Shown here piece by piece: positions 7,512 to 15,788 of a stretch of DNA of 64,000 bases (the first letter of the stretch is position 1; the number at the start of each line of letters is the position of its first letter). Position numbers and translations under genes: made by a program. Where the stretch lies: assembly GCA_934621295.1 (NCBI GenBank), contig CAKTVB010000006.1:1-64000 (forward strand). The letters run 5' to 3'. This DNA is from an uncultured Collinsella sp. Lineage in GTDB: Bacteria; Actinomycetota; Coriobacteriia; Coriobacteriales; Coriobacteriaceae. Under the pieces are notes generated by a model that did no database searches, had not been told where the DNA came from, and saw nothing but the letters and a program-made list of their open reading frames with translations.

Positions 7512-8966
7512 TTACTTCTCCTCCATCTTGGCGGCGCGCTCGCGCACGTCGTCAATCGTGGACGCATAGCGGAAAGCCTGCTCGGGCAGGTCGTCGCACT
7601 CGCCGTCGACGATTGCGGCAAAGGAGCGAACGGTGTCCTCGACGCGAATGTACACGCCGGGGTTGCCGGTGAACTGCTCTGCCACGTGGAACGACTGGGA
7701 CAGGAACTGCTGAAGCTTACGAGCGCGGTTAACCGTAAGGCGCTGCTCCTCGGAAAGCTCGTCCATACCCAGAATGGCGATGATGTCCTGGAGGTCGGAG
7801 TACTCCTGCAAAAGCTCCTGAACCTTGACGGCCACGCGGTAGTGCTCCTCGCCCACGACCGAAGGGTCGAGAGCGTCAGAGGAGGACGCCAACGGGTCGA
7901 TAGCCGGATACAGGCCGAGCTCGGCGATGGAACGCGAAAGAACGGTCGTAGCATCCAGGTGGGTGAACGTCGTTGCCGGAGCCGGGTCGGTCAGGTCGTC
8001 TGCAGGGACGTAGACAGCCTGGACGGAGGTGATGGAACCGGTCTTGGTCGAGGTAATGCGCTCCTGGAGGTCGCCCATCTCGGTTGCCAGCGTGGGCTGG
8101 TAACCAACGGCGGACGGCATACGGCCCAGAAGTGCGGAAACCTCGGAACCAGCCTGGGAGAAGCGGAAGATGTTATCGATGAAGAGCAGAACGTCCTGAC
8201 CGCGATCGCGGAAGTACTCCGCAGTGGTAAGGCCAGCCAGACCGATGCGCAGACGCGCTCCGGGCGGCTCGTTCATCTGACCGTAGACCAAGCAGGTCTT
8301 ATCGATAACGCCAGACTCGCTCATCTCGAGGAACAGGTCGGTGCCCTCACGAGTGCGCTCGCCGACGCCCGTGAATACGGAGGTGCCGCCGTGCTCCTGT
8401 GCGAGGTTGTTGATGAGTTCCTGAATCAGAACGGTCTTGCCAACGCCGGCGCCGCCGAACAGGCCCGTCTTGCCGCCACGGATGTAGGGCTCGAGTAGGT
8501 CGACTGCCTTGATGCCGGTCTCGAAGATCTCGGTCTTGGTGGTGAGCTCATCAAACGCCGGTGCCGGATGATGGATGGGGTAGTACTCATCGATCTGGGG
8601 CATGGGCTTGCCGTCAACGGGCTGGCCGATGACGTTCCAGATGCGGCCGAGGGTCTCAGGACCGACGGGCATCTTCATGGGCTCACCGGTATCGGTTGCG
8701 GTGAGGCCGCGCTGCAGGCCGTCGGTAGAAGTCATAGCGACCGTGCGGACCACGCCGCCGGGCAGCTGGGACTCAACCTCGAGAACCGTGCTCAGATGCC
8801 CCATCGGGGTATCGGCCTCGACCGTCAGTGCGTTGTAGATCGAGGGGACCTGGCCATCGAACTTAACGTCGACAACAGGGCCGATGACGCGAACGATGCG
8901 TCCTTCGCCTGCGGTCTCCCGCTTCGTGGCCTCCTCGACCGCCGCTTGTACGGTGGTTTCTGCCAT
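7512..8966 (-). CDS. atpD: ATP synthase F1 beta subunit (catalytic)
   Basis: The 484-residue catalytic subunit of F1. The P-loop GGAGVGKTVLIQEL is intact, as are GERTREG, the Walker B segment VLLFIDNIFRF, the phosphate-contact ALLGRMPSAVGYQPTL and the DELSEEQ switch motif. The N-terminal extension of about 15 residues before GRIVRVIGPVVDV is slightly longer than in many bacteria. Its ATG overlaps the atpG stop by one base, a translationally coupled junction. Confidence 0.96.
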   Translation of the reverse strand: MAETTVQAAVEEATKRETAGEGRIVRVIGPVVDVKFDGQVPSIYNALTVEADTPMGHLSTVLEVESQLPGGVVRTVAMTSTDGLQRGLTATDTGEPMKMPVGPETLGRIWNVIGQPVDGKPMPQIDEYYPIHHPAPAFDELTTKTEIFETGIKAVDLLEPYIRGGKTGLFGGAGVGKTVLIQELINNLAQEHGGTSVFTGVGERTREGTDLFLEMSESGVIDKTCLVYGQMNEPPGARLRIGLAGLTTAEYFRDRGQDVLLFIDNIFRFSQAGSEVSALLGRMPSAVGYQPTLATEMGDLQERITSTKTGSITSVQAVYVPADDLTDPAPATTFTHLDATTVLSRSIAELGLYPAIDPLASSSDALDPSVVGEEHYRVAVKVQELLQEYSDLQDIIAILGMDELSEEQRLTVNRARKLQQFLSQSFHVAEQFTGNPGVYIRVEDTVRSFAAIVDGECDDLPEQAFRYASTIDDVRERAAKMEEK

Positions 8967-9874
8967 TAGTGTTCCTCCAATGCTGCGGCTCCCGCCACGA
9001 TCTCGTTGAGCTCGGTGGTAATGGAAGCCTGACGTACGCGGTTATACGTACGGGTGAGAGTCGCGATAATCGTGGTAGCGTTCTCCGTTGCCGAGTGCAT
9101 CGCCTTACGCCTCGCGCCCTGCTCGGCGGCTGCCGAGTCAATAAGCGCCTGGTAAATGACGGTCAGGATGTAGGAGGGAATCAAATCCCCCAAGACATGC
9201 TGAGCGCTCGGGATAAACTTGAACGACGACGAAACGCGCTTGGGGCCCTCATCCTCGTTCTTGCGAGGACCATGAGCCATAGCGACCATCTCGGGATCGA
9301 GCGGAAGCAGGTGCTCGACGCGCAACTGCTGGTCGACACGGTTGCGGGCGTGATGATACACAACCTCAACACGGTCGATCTCACCTGCAACGTAGCCGTC
9401 GCAGATGTAGTCGGCGATCATGCGAGCGTCATCCAAGCGGGGGTCTGCCGAGAAGCCTTCGAACTTCATGACAACGTTACCCCTACCGGAGAAGTACTCG
9501 CTGGGCTTGCGGCCACAGGTGATGATCTGGGCCTCAATACCCTCTTCGCGCCACTCGCGGACGATGCGTTCGCACTCACGGTCAACATTCACGTTGAAAC
9601 CGCCGGCAAGGCCGCGGTCAGACGCGATGACGACCACAAGACCGCGCTTTACCTGCTCATGCACGGCGAGCATGGGGCTGCCAGACGCAATGCTGGCGTC
9701 GGTTGCCACCGTGAGCATGACATCGGTAAGCGCCGTCTTGTAGGGCTCGGCCTGGTGCGCGCGATCGAGCGCGCGACGGATTTTGGCCGTAGAGACCATC
9801 TCCATCGTGCGCGTGATCTGCTTGGTGCTCGTGACCGAGGAGATTCGCTTCTTGATGTCGCGAAGGTTAGCCAT
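8966..9874 (-). CDS. atpG: ATP synthase F1 gamma subunit
   Basis: The 302-residue rotor shaft of F1. The N-terminal coiled coil starts ANLRDIKKRISSV with TKQITRTMEMVS, the central Rossmann-like part has SDRGLAGGFN, and the C-terminal helix contains ATENATTIIATLTRTYNRVRQ followed by ITTELNEIVAGAAAL. This is the normal bacterial length and order. It is six bases downstream of atpA. Confidence 0.95.
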   Translation of the reverse strand: MANLRDIKKRISSVTSTKQITRTMEMVSTAKIRRALDRAHQAEPYKTALTDVMLTVATDASIASGSPMLAVHEQVKRGLVVVIASDRGLAGGFNVNVDRECERIVREWREEGIEAQIITCGRKPSEYFSGRGNVVMKFEGFSADPRLDDARMIADYICDGYVAGEIDRVEVVYHHARNRVDQQLRVEHLLPLDPEMVAMAHGPRKNEDEGPKRVSSSFKFIPSAQHVLGDLIPSYILTVIYQALIDSAAAEQGARRKAMHSATENATTIIATLTRTYNRVRQASITTELNEIVAGAAALEEH

Positions 9875-9879
9875 AGAGC

Positions 9880-11484
9880 CTAGTTCTCCTCGGCACCGCC
9901 GTCGCTCGCGGAAGTCTCTGCAAGCTTAGCGGTGTAGTCGTTCTTGAAATCGGAGATTGCCTGCATGAGCTGCTCATCCAGCTCAGCATCGATCTTCGTG
10001 GAGCGCAGCTTCTCGAGAAGCGGCGCATAGGACTTGGTCATGTAGTCCAGAAGCGCTGCACGGAACGGCAGGACCTGGGAGACCGGAAGGTCGTCCACAA
10101 AGCCCTTGTTGCCGGCAAAGAGTGCAACGATCTGCTCGGTGACGTCAAACGGCTTGAAGCGCGGCTGCTTGAGCAGCTCGGTCATGCGGGCACCGTGGGT
10201 GAGCTGCTTTTGAGTGGCAGCGTCCAGGTCGGAACCGAACTGGGTGAAGCCAGCGAGCTCGCGGTAAGCGGCAAGGTCAAGACGCAGCGAACCGGAAACC
10301 TGCTTCATGGCCTTGGTCTGAGCAGAGCCACCGACGCGGGACACGGAGATACCGACGTCGACTGCGGGGCGCTGGCCCTGGAAGAAGAGCTCGGACTGCA
10401 GGTAGATCTGACCATCGGTAATGGAAATAACGTTGGTCGGAATGTAGGCGGAAACGTCGCCGTCCTGGGTCTCGATGATCGGCAGAGCCGTCAGGGAGCC
10501 ATAGCCGTTCTTCTTGGAGAGCTTGCAGGCGCGCTCCAGCAGGCGGGAGTGCAGGTAGAAGATGTCACCGGGGTAGGCCTCACGTCCGGGCGGACGATGC
10601 AGCGTCAAGGACATCTGACGGTAAGCGACAGCCTGCTTGGACAGGTCGTCGTAGATGACCAGCACGTGGCCGCCGGGGTTATCCTCGGAAGCAGGCTCGC
10701 CATTCTCGCCGTTGTACATGAAGAACTCGCCGATTGCAGCACCGGCCATAGGCGCGATGTACTGCATAGGAGCGGAGTCTGCAGCGGTAGCGGAAACGAT
10801 GACCGTGTAGTCAAGAGCGCCGTGCTGCTTGAGGGTCTCACGGATGTTGGCAACCGTGGAGGCCTTCTGACCAATAGCGACGTAGATACAAATCATATCC
10901 TTGCCGCGCTGGTTCAGGATAGCGTCGATGGCAATAGCGGTCTTACCCGTCTTACGGTCGCCAATGATGAGCTCACGCTGGCCACGGCCGATGGGGATCA
11001 TCGAGTCGATAGCGAGAAGACCGGTCTGAACCGGCTCACACACCGGAGTACGCTCGATAACGCCAGGAGCCTTGAACTCGATGGGGCGCGTGTGAGTGGC
11101 GCGAATCTCGCCAAGGCCGTCGATAGGCTGACCCAGCGGGTTCACGACACGGCCGAGCATGGCACGGCTTACAGGAATGTCCATGATGCGGCCGGTGGTG
11201 CGGCACTCGTCGCCCTCCTTGATGATGTCGACCGCGCCGAAAAGCACGGCGCCGACCTCATCGCGGTCGAGGTTCTGGGCCAGACCGTAGACGGTCTCAC
11301 CAGTATCGCTGCTCTTGAACTCGAGCAACTCGCCGGCCATGGCACCGCGCAATCCGGAGATGCGGGCAATGCCGTCGCCGACCTCGTCAACATGGGAAAC
11401 CTCCTGCGTGTCAACGGTCGCGGACAGGCTGTCGAGTTTCTCGGCCAGTGCTGCGGCAATGCTTTGAGCATTGATCTCTGACAT
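9880..11484 (-). CDS. atpA: ATP synthase F1 alpha subunit
   Basis: The 534-residue non-catalytic nucleotide-binding subunit of F1. It has the P-loop GDRKTGKTAIAIDA, YVAIGQKASTVA, the Walker B stretch VLVIYDDLSKQA and the arginine-finger region ISVSRVGGSAQTKAMK. A short acidic C-terminal tail is present. It lies three bases from atpH, consistent with one operon. Confidence 0.96.
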   Translation of the reverse strand: MSEINAQSIAAALAEKLDSLSATVDTQEVSHVDEVGDGIARISGLRGAMAGELLEFKSSDTGETVYGLAQNLDRDEVGAVLFGAVDIIKEGDECRTTGRIMDIPVSRAMLGRVVNPLGQPIDGLGEIRATHTRPIEFKAPGVIERTPVCEPVQTGLLAIDSMIPIGRGQRELIIGDRKTGKTAIAIDAILNQRGKDMICIYVAIGQKASTVANIRETLKQHGALDYTVIVSATAADSAPMQYIAPMAGAAIGEFFMYNGENGEPASEDNPGGHVLVIYDDLSKQAVAYRQMSLTLHRPPGREAYPGDIFYLHSRLLERACKLSKKNGYGSLTALPIIETQDGDVSAYIPTNVISITDGQIYLQSELFFQGQRPAVDVGISVSRVGGSAQTKAMKQVSGSLRLDLAAYRELAGFTQFGSDLDAATQKQLTHGARMTELLKQPRFKPFDVTEQIVALFAGNKGFVDDLPVSQVLPFRAALLDYMTKSYAPLLEKLRSTKIDAELDEQLMQAISDFKNDYTAKLAETSASDGGAEEN

Positions 11485-11486
11485 GA

Positions 11487-11963
11487 TTAGGCTTCACCTC
11501 CGTTTGTAATACTCGTAGAAACGAGGGCCTCGCGCGCAGCGCGCAGCTGCGTCTTAACCGAGACATCGCGGCGCTGACCGCGGGCCTCGAGCACAAAGCC
11601 TCCGATGATAGAAGGATCAACCTTCTCGATGAGGAAGACCTTGCGGCCAAGGTCGCCCTCGCACTTCTCAGTGATAGTGCGGCGCAGCTCGTCGTCGAGC
11701 GGAACGGCCGTCGTCACGGTAACGCCCACCACGTCCTCGTCCTCTTCGGTCATCTCCTTGAAGGTGGCGACGATCTGAGGAAGAAGATCGAGCTGACCGC
11801 GCTCGAACAGGGATGCAATCACGGCGATGACCTCGGGAGCGGCATTCGCGATGATCTCAAGCTCGTTGAGATCGCGGAACACACGGTCCTCGGCCTTTGC
11901 GGCCTCCATGAGGGAGCGCGCGTAGGTCTCCAAAACCCTGTCCTGCATGCGGCTATTAGGCAT
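11487..11963 (-). CDS. atpH: ATP synthase delta subunit (OSCP)
   Basis: A 158-residue delta subunit, shorter than the usual 175-180, that bolts the alpha subunits to the b stator. The helical N-terminal domain (YARSLMEAAKAEDR) and the C-terminal beta element with KVDPSIIGGFVLEARGQ are visible; the latter is the family signature. Its start overlaps the atpF stop by eight bases. Confidence 0.9.
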   Translation of the reverse strand: MPNSRMQDRVLETYARSLMEAAKAEDRVFRDLNELEIIANAAPEVIAVIASLFERGQLDLLPQIVATFKEMTEEDEDVVGVTVTTAVPLDDELRRTITEKCEGDLGRKVFLIEKVDPSIIGGFVLEARGQRRDVSVKTQLRAAREALVSTSITNGGEA

Positions 11964-12555
11964 TCAGGCTACCCGCTTCCTTGATATAACGCTCGATCAG
12001 GCGACGCTGCTCGCCATCCTGGTCGAGAGTCTCGCCCACGATCTTGGAGGCGACGGAAACGGAAAGGTCTGCGATAGAGGTGGCGGCAGACGCGTAGATA
12101 GCGTTGCGCTCGTCCTCAGCGTTGGCATGGGCCTTGGCGATGATGTCCTCGGCCTCCTTGTGAGCAGCCTCGACGATGCGGGCACGCTCGGCCTCGGCGT
12201 CCTTGCGGGCCTCGAGAACGATGTCTGCAGACTTGCGGCGAGCGTCGGTGACGAGCTCGTCGTACTCCTTGCGGGAGGCGATAGCCTTCTTCTTGGTGGT
12301 CTCGGCCTCATCCAGGCTGTCCTGGATGCGCTTACCACGCTCGTCCATCATGTTCAGAATCGAGGGCCATGCCACCTTGGCGGCAACAACCCAGATAAGC
12401 AGGAACGCGATGAGAGCAGGGACGAACTCGGCCATCTTGGGAACGAGGATGTCCGCACCACCGGCAGACTCCTCAGCAAACGCGGGCAGCGGGAACGCGA
12501 GCGCGATGCCCGCGATCGTCGCGGCACTCGCGGTCGCGCGATTGATGAACTTCAT
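11956..12555 (-). CDS. atpF: ATP synthase Fo b subunit with signal-peptide-like N-terminus
   Basis: The stator b subunit, about 199 residues. Before the usual b-type membrane helix (FVPALIAFLLIWVVAAKVAW, about residues 44-65) there is an extra N-terminal hydrophobic stretch ending PAFAEES, which resembles a cleavable signal peptide. The remainder is a long charged helix rich in Glu, Ala and Arg that reaches F1. The frame could open at a GTG seven codons earlier, but that GTG lies upstream of the AGAAGGAGA serving the ATG at 12555, so the ATG is chosen. Confidence 0.9.
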   Translation of the reverse strand: MKFINRATASAATIAGIALAFPLPAFAEESAGGADILVPKMAEFVPALIAFLLIWVVAAKVAWPSILNMMDERGKRIQDSLDEAETTKKKAIASRKEYDELVTDARRKSADIVLEARKDAEAERARIVEAAHKEAEDIIAKAHANAEDERNAIYASAATSIADLSVSVASKIVGETLDQDGEQRRLIERYIKEAGSLNA

Positions 12556-12593
12556 GTTCTTCTCCTTCTGGGACACAGTTACGCGTTTCTTCC

Positions 12594-12785
12594 CTAGGAG
12601 ATGAGCGCTACGACGAAGCCGATCAGGCCAAGGGCCTCGGAGAATGCAGCGGCCAGAATGAAGACCGTGAAAGCACGACCCTGGACCTCCGGCTGGCGAG
12701 CCATTGCGCTGGTAGCGCCAAAAGCTGCGAGGCCGATTGCGATAGCAGCGCCGATAACGCCAAGACCGTATCCGATGTTACCCAT
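12594..12785 (-). CDS. atpE: ATP synthase Fo c subunit (short, proton type)
   Basis: A 63-residue two-helix hairpin forming the c-ring. The polar loop ARQPE joins the helices, and the ion-carrying Glu sits in the second helix in FSEALGLIGF. The sodium-type Gln and Glu-Ser/Thr ligand sets are absent, so proton coupling is expected. The length is short for c subunits, which usually have 70 or more residues. The start is fixed by AAAGGAGG; an upstream in-frame extension contains that ribosome-binding site and is not coding. Confidence 0.93.
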   Translation of the reverse strand: MGNIGYGLGVIGAAIAIGLAAFGATSAMARQPEVQGRAFTVFILAAAFSEALGLIGFVVALIS

Positions 12786-12869
12786 TTTTTTGTTCCTCCT
12801 TTGTCGTGCGCGGTTGCGCAAGATTACCTTGGATTATGTGAACGGGCCGGGCGACCCGCTATCACCGAG

Positions 12870-13667
12870 CTAGTGAGCGTCGGCCTCCGCGATCTGAATG
12901 TACACGGCTGCCAGAAGCGTAAAGACGTATGCCTGAACGAATGCAACGATCATCTCAACCAAGTAGATGATGATGAGGATGAGCATCCAGGCGAGCGACG
13001 GCAGGGCGCCGGCGACGTGAGCCATCGTCACCTGCTCGATCAGGGGCTGCATGAACAGCGAGGCCATGATGGCGAAGGAGCCCATGACGATATGGCCTGC
13101 GAACATGTTGCAGAACAGACGGATAGCAAGCGTGATCGGACGCAGGACGAGCGAGAAGACCTCGATGACCCATACGATCACGTTGATCGGGAACATAACG
13201 CCCGCAGGCGCCAGCGACTTCCAATACCCGATAACACCGTGCTTCTTGGTACCGAAGACGATGAAGTAGATGAACGTGATGATAGCCAGGGCGGCAGTAC
13301 AACCAATGGCACCGGTACCAGGCTTGCAGCCCGGGATAAGACCGATCACGTTGTTGATGAGGATGAAGAAGAACAGCGTGGTCAGGAAGGGGAAGTGCTT
13401 ACGCCAGGTAGAACCCACGACGCCCTTCAGAACATCGTTCTCGACATACTCGATAAGGTACTCCACGCCATTGACGAAAAAGCCCTTGGGTACGAGTGTC
13501 TGCTTCTTCTTGAACGCGAGAATGACCGCGATGAAGACGACCGCTGCGATGAGAAGCCACAACGAGTACTGCGTGAGTCCGGCATCGAGAGTGCCGACCA
13601 CGGGCTCCGAGGAGAACTCGGAGACGAGCTCGTTAATCGCATCTGGCAGCTTGGCAAAAGTGTCCAA
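12870..13667 (-). CDS. atpB: ATP synthase Fo a subunit
   Basis: The 265-residue a subunit that carries the proton half-channels. Several membrane helices are evident. The essential arginine is in LRPITLAIRLFCNMFAGH, and the last helix carries EMIVAFVQAYVFTLLAAVYI, including the usual Gln. It follows the small membrane-protein gene by about 47 bases and precedes atpE. Confidence 0.95.
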   Translation of the reverse strand: MDTFAKLPDAINELVSEFSSEPVVGTLDAGLTQYSLWLLIAAVVFIAVILAFKKKQTLVPKGFFVNGVEYLIEYVENDVLKGVVGSTWRKHFPFLTTLFFFILINNVIGLIPGCKPGTGAIGCTAALAIITFIYFIVFGTKKHGVIGYWKSLAPAGVMFPINVIVWVIEVFSLVLRPITLAIRLFCNMFAGHIVMGSFAIMASLFMQPLIEQVTMAHVAGALPSLAWMLILIIIYLVEMIVAFVQAYVFTLLAAVYIQIAEADAH

Positions 13668-13714
13668 GATTCCACCTTCCCTACGCCGCCGGCAGCCAAC
13701 CGGCGACTCTTCCG

Positions 13715-14008
13715 TTACTTCGCTTTCACGACGGCCCAGGCAACGTAGGCAAGCTCAGCAAAAAAGCCGACAAGCTCGCCGATGGAAAACGCCACCGGAT
13801 CGCCCTGAATCGAAAAGCGCACGTACGCGACGCCTGCCACGAGAATGACCGCAGACAATCCCAAAGCAAGCACGCCCAACACCATGCTGACGCGTCCGCG
13901 CCCGCGTATCACCGGCAACAAAGCCAAGGTAATCGGCAGGAAGCTGACGACGCCAACGGCAATCCCGGCCAAAACAAAAGGGCTCTGGGCAGCGAAGCTA
14001 ATCCCCAC
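13715..14008 (-). CDS. Small membrane protein at the AtpI position
   Basis: A 97-residue protein with about three hydrophobic segments (FVLAGIAVGVVSFLPITLALL, VLGVLALGLSAVILVAGVAYV and a C-terminal FAELAYVAWAVV). It is the first gene of the atp operon, the place usually taken by atpI or a similar assembly protein, but I do not see a firm AtpI signature. It starts with GTG preceded by GGAAGGAAGGG. A role in Fo assembly is inferred only from position. Confidence 0.75.
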   Translation of the reverse strand: MGISFAAQSPFVLAGIAVGVVSFLPITLALLPVIRGRGRVSMVLGVLALGLSAVILVAGVAYVRFSIQGDPVAFSIGELVGFFAELAYVAWAVVKAK

Positions 14009-14083
14009 TTAGAGTCCCTTCCTTCCGAACCGAGGAGCGTTTACCCCCATTAGGGCACACTCGGGCCCGCAGACGTTGCAACT

Positions 14084-14111
14084 ATTCTAGGCACCCAACT
14101 TCAAAAATCAA
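14084..14111 (-). promoter_or_regulatory. Candidate sigma-70-type promoter of the atp operon
   Basis: On the minus strand TTGATT (14106-14111) and TAGAAT (14084-14089) are separated by 16 bases, about 75 bases before the first atp-operon start codon. This is a plausible housekeeping promoter; it is read by eye only. Confidence 0.5.
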
Positions 14112-14418
14112 CCGCTTCTTTTTGTCATGGAATCATGCCAAAAAGGGATACGGCCGAATACGTGCTGGTAGCGAATAATGCCCCGGTAAGCCTTCGAAAG
14201 AAAAACGACGAGTGACAATTAATCATCACATGTTGAACATTTTTGCTGTTCAGCTTTCTTCGCCATCTTGTCGCTCGAACGCCCCGAGCCATATCGACCC
14301 CAGTACACGCGGGTCCTATTTTGCAGCCTAGTTGCTGCAATACAGCAAGCACAATGCGCAATCCAACCGTGAGCGTCCCGTATTCGGTCGCAAACGGCGT
14401 TTTTTGCTGGCAAAGATA
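14112..14418. other. Gene-free stretch between upp and the atp operon
   Basis: About 300 bases with no credible coding frame or RNA gene seen. It holds the downstream flank of upp and the region upstream of the atp promoter, including an AT-rich part around 14210-14250. No paired structure other than the upp terminator stood out. Confidence 0.5.
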
Positions 14419-14449
14419 GACCCTCCCACCGAAAATCGCTGGGAGGGTC
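14419..14449 (-). terminator. Probable terminator of upp
   Basis: A perfect 11-base stem, GACCCTCCCA-type arms at 14419-14429 and 14439-14449, lies about 30 bases past the upp stop. The T-run on the minus strand is weak (TATCTTTG), so strength is uncertain. Confidence 0.6.
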
Positions 14450-14477
14450 CGCTTGAAACTGTTTGCGTTTTTTCGTT

Positions 14478-15125
14478 TTACTTCGTTCCAAAGATGCGGT
14501 CGCCGGCATCGCCGAGTCCGGGCACGATATAGGCGTTCTCGTTCAAGTGCTCATCGACAGAACACGTAAACAAACGAACGTTCTCGTCAGCGTCAAGGAC
14601 TGCCTTGATTCCCTCGGGAGCCGCGATGATCACGAGCAGGCGGATATCTTTCACACCCTGCCTGCGCAGGTACTGAATCGCCGCGATAGCAGAACCGCCA
14701 GTGGCAAGCATGGGGTCGACAACCAAACATATACGTTTGTCTATATCGACCGGCATCTTGCAATAGTACTCGTGAGGCTCGTGGGTTTCCTCATCGCGAT
14801 ACATACCGATATGCCCCACGCGCGCCGCGGGAACGAGCTCGAGCAAGCCGTCGACCATGCCGAGGCCCGCACGAAGGATGGGAACGACCGCGACCTTACG
14901 GCCAGAGATCCTCTTGCAAGTGGTCTCGCAAACAGGCGTGGTAACCTGCACATCCTCCAGGGGGAAATCGCGCGTCGCCTCATATCCCTCGAATAGGCCA
15001 AGCTCCTTCACGATCTCGCGGAACTGCTTTGAGCCGGTATTCACATCGCGCAGAATCGACAACTTGTGTTGCACCATCGGATGGTCGACAACGGTCACGC
15101 GCGCCATATCGAACTCTTCTGCCAT
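14478..15125 (-). CDS. upp: Uracil phosphoribosyltransferase
   Basis: A 215-residue salvage enzyme making UMP from uracil and PRPP. The PRPP-binding segment DPMLATGGSAIAA, the RAGLGMVDG segment and the C-terminal uracil-binding VPGLGDAGDRIFGTK are diagnostic. The ATG at 15125 is preferred to an upstream in-frame codon because AGAGGGG lies just before it. It sits downstream of rpiB with an AT-rich dyad in the gap. Confidence 0.95.
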   Translation of the reverse strand: MAEEFDMARVTVVDHPMVQHKLSILRDVNTGSKQFREIVKELGLFEGYEATRDFPLEDVQVTTPVCETTCKRISGRKVAVVPILRAGLGMVDGLLELVPAARVGHIGMYRDEETHEPHEYYCKMPVDIDKRICLVVDPMLATGGSAIAAIQYLRRQGVKDIRLLVIIAAPEGIKAVLDADENVRLFTCSVDEHLNENAYIVPGLGDAGDRIFGTK

Positions 15126-15162
15126 AGCCCCTCTTCTCTTCCTCGCAAGCATCGCGCACTAA

Positions 15163-15189
15163 TATATATAGAACCATGCACTATATATA
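15163..15189. promoter_or_regulatory. Perfect AT-rich inverted repeat upstream of upp
   Basis: TATATATAG and CTATATATA form a perfect nine-base inverted repeat around a nine-base loop, between rpiB and upp and about 40 bases before the upp start. It may overlap a -10 element and act as an operator, or simply be promoter AT-richness. Confidence 0.45.
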
Positions 15190-15212
15190 CTACTAAGGTG
15201 TATGGGCCGCGA

Positions 15213-15656
15213 TTACTTGTTGTCGTTAGCCATGATCTTGTCGACGCGCTGCTGGTGCCTACCGCCACCGAACTCGGTGGTAAGGAACGTCTTGATGATC
15301 TGCTTGTTCACGTCAAGATCGACAAAGCGGCCGGAAAGGCAAACCACGTTGCCATCGTTGTGCTCGCGGAAAAGCGCCGCAAACTCAGGCGTGGTGATAG
15401 AAGAGGCGCGGATACCCGCCACCTTGTCTGCCGTGAGAGCCATGCCGATACCCGTGCCGCACACAAGCACGCCGTACTCGGCGTCTCCGTCGGCTACCGC
15501 ATGGGCAACCTTGTTGGCAAAGTCGGGGTAATCGACGCGATCATCCGAATCGGGACCGAGGTCGAGAACGTCTTGCGCAAGATCTTCTGCAAGATAGGCA
15601 GCCAAGAGCTGCTTTTGCTCGAATCCGGCATGATCTGAAGCGATTGCAACACGCAT
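15213..15656 (-). CDS. rpiB: Ribose-5-phosphate isomerase B
   Basis: A 147-residue RpiB/LacAB-family isomerase for ribose 5-phosphate and ribulose 5-phosphate. MRVAIASDHAGFEQK at the N-terminus, YPDFANKVA, and the active-site VCGTGIGMALTADKV with its cysteine are typical; GRHQQRVDKI closes the protein. The start follows GGAAAGGA. A LacA/LacB-type role is possible, but the stand-alone single gene favours RpiB. Confidence 0.9.
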   Translation of the reverse strand: MRVAIASDHAGFEQKQLLAAYLAEDLAQDVLDLGPDSDDRVDYPDFANKVAHAVADGDAEYGVLVCGTGIGMALTADKVAGIRASSITTPEFAALFREHNDGNVVCLSGRFVDLDVNKQIIKTFLTTEFGGGRHQQRVDKIMANDNK

Positions 15657-15788
15657 GTTTGATGTCCTTTCCGACATGTCGTTTCGATAATGATGGGGCA
15701 TGCCGAACAACCAACGGAACTACCCGGCAAAAGCAAACCTCAGGAGGATACGGCACGCCCCGCGTTCACTGTACCACGTATAAGAGTC

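Noticed and set aside
11956..12576. Upstream GTG start for atpF
   Set aside because: The GTG lies before the ribosome-binding site that serves the ATG at 12555.
14219..14509. A 96-codon minus-strand open frame downstream of upp
   Set aside because: It overlaps the upp 3' end and the terminator hairpin, has no ribosome-binding site and no recognisable domain.
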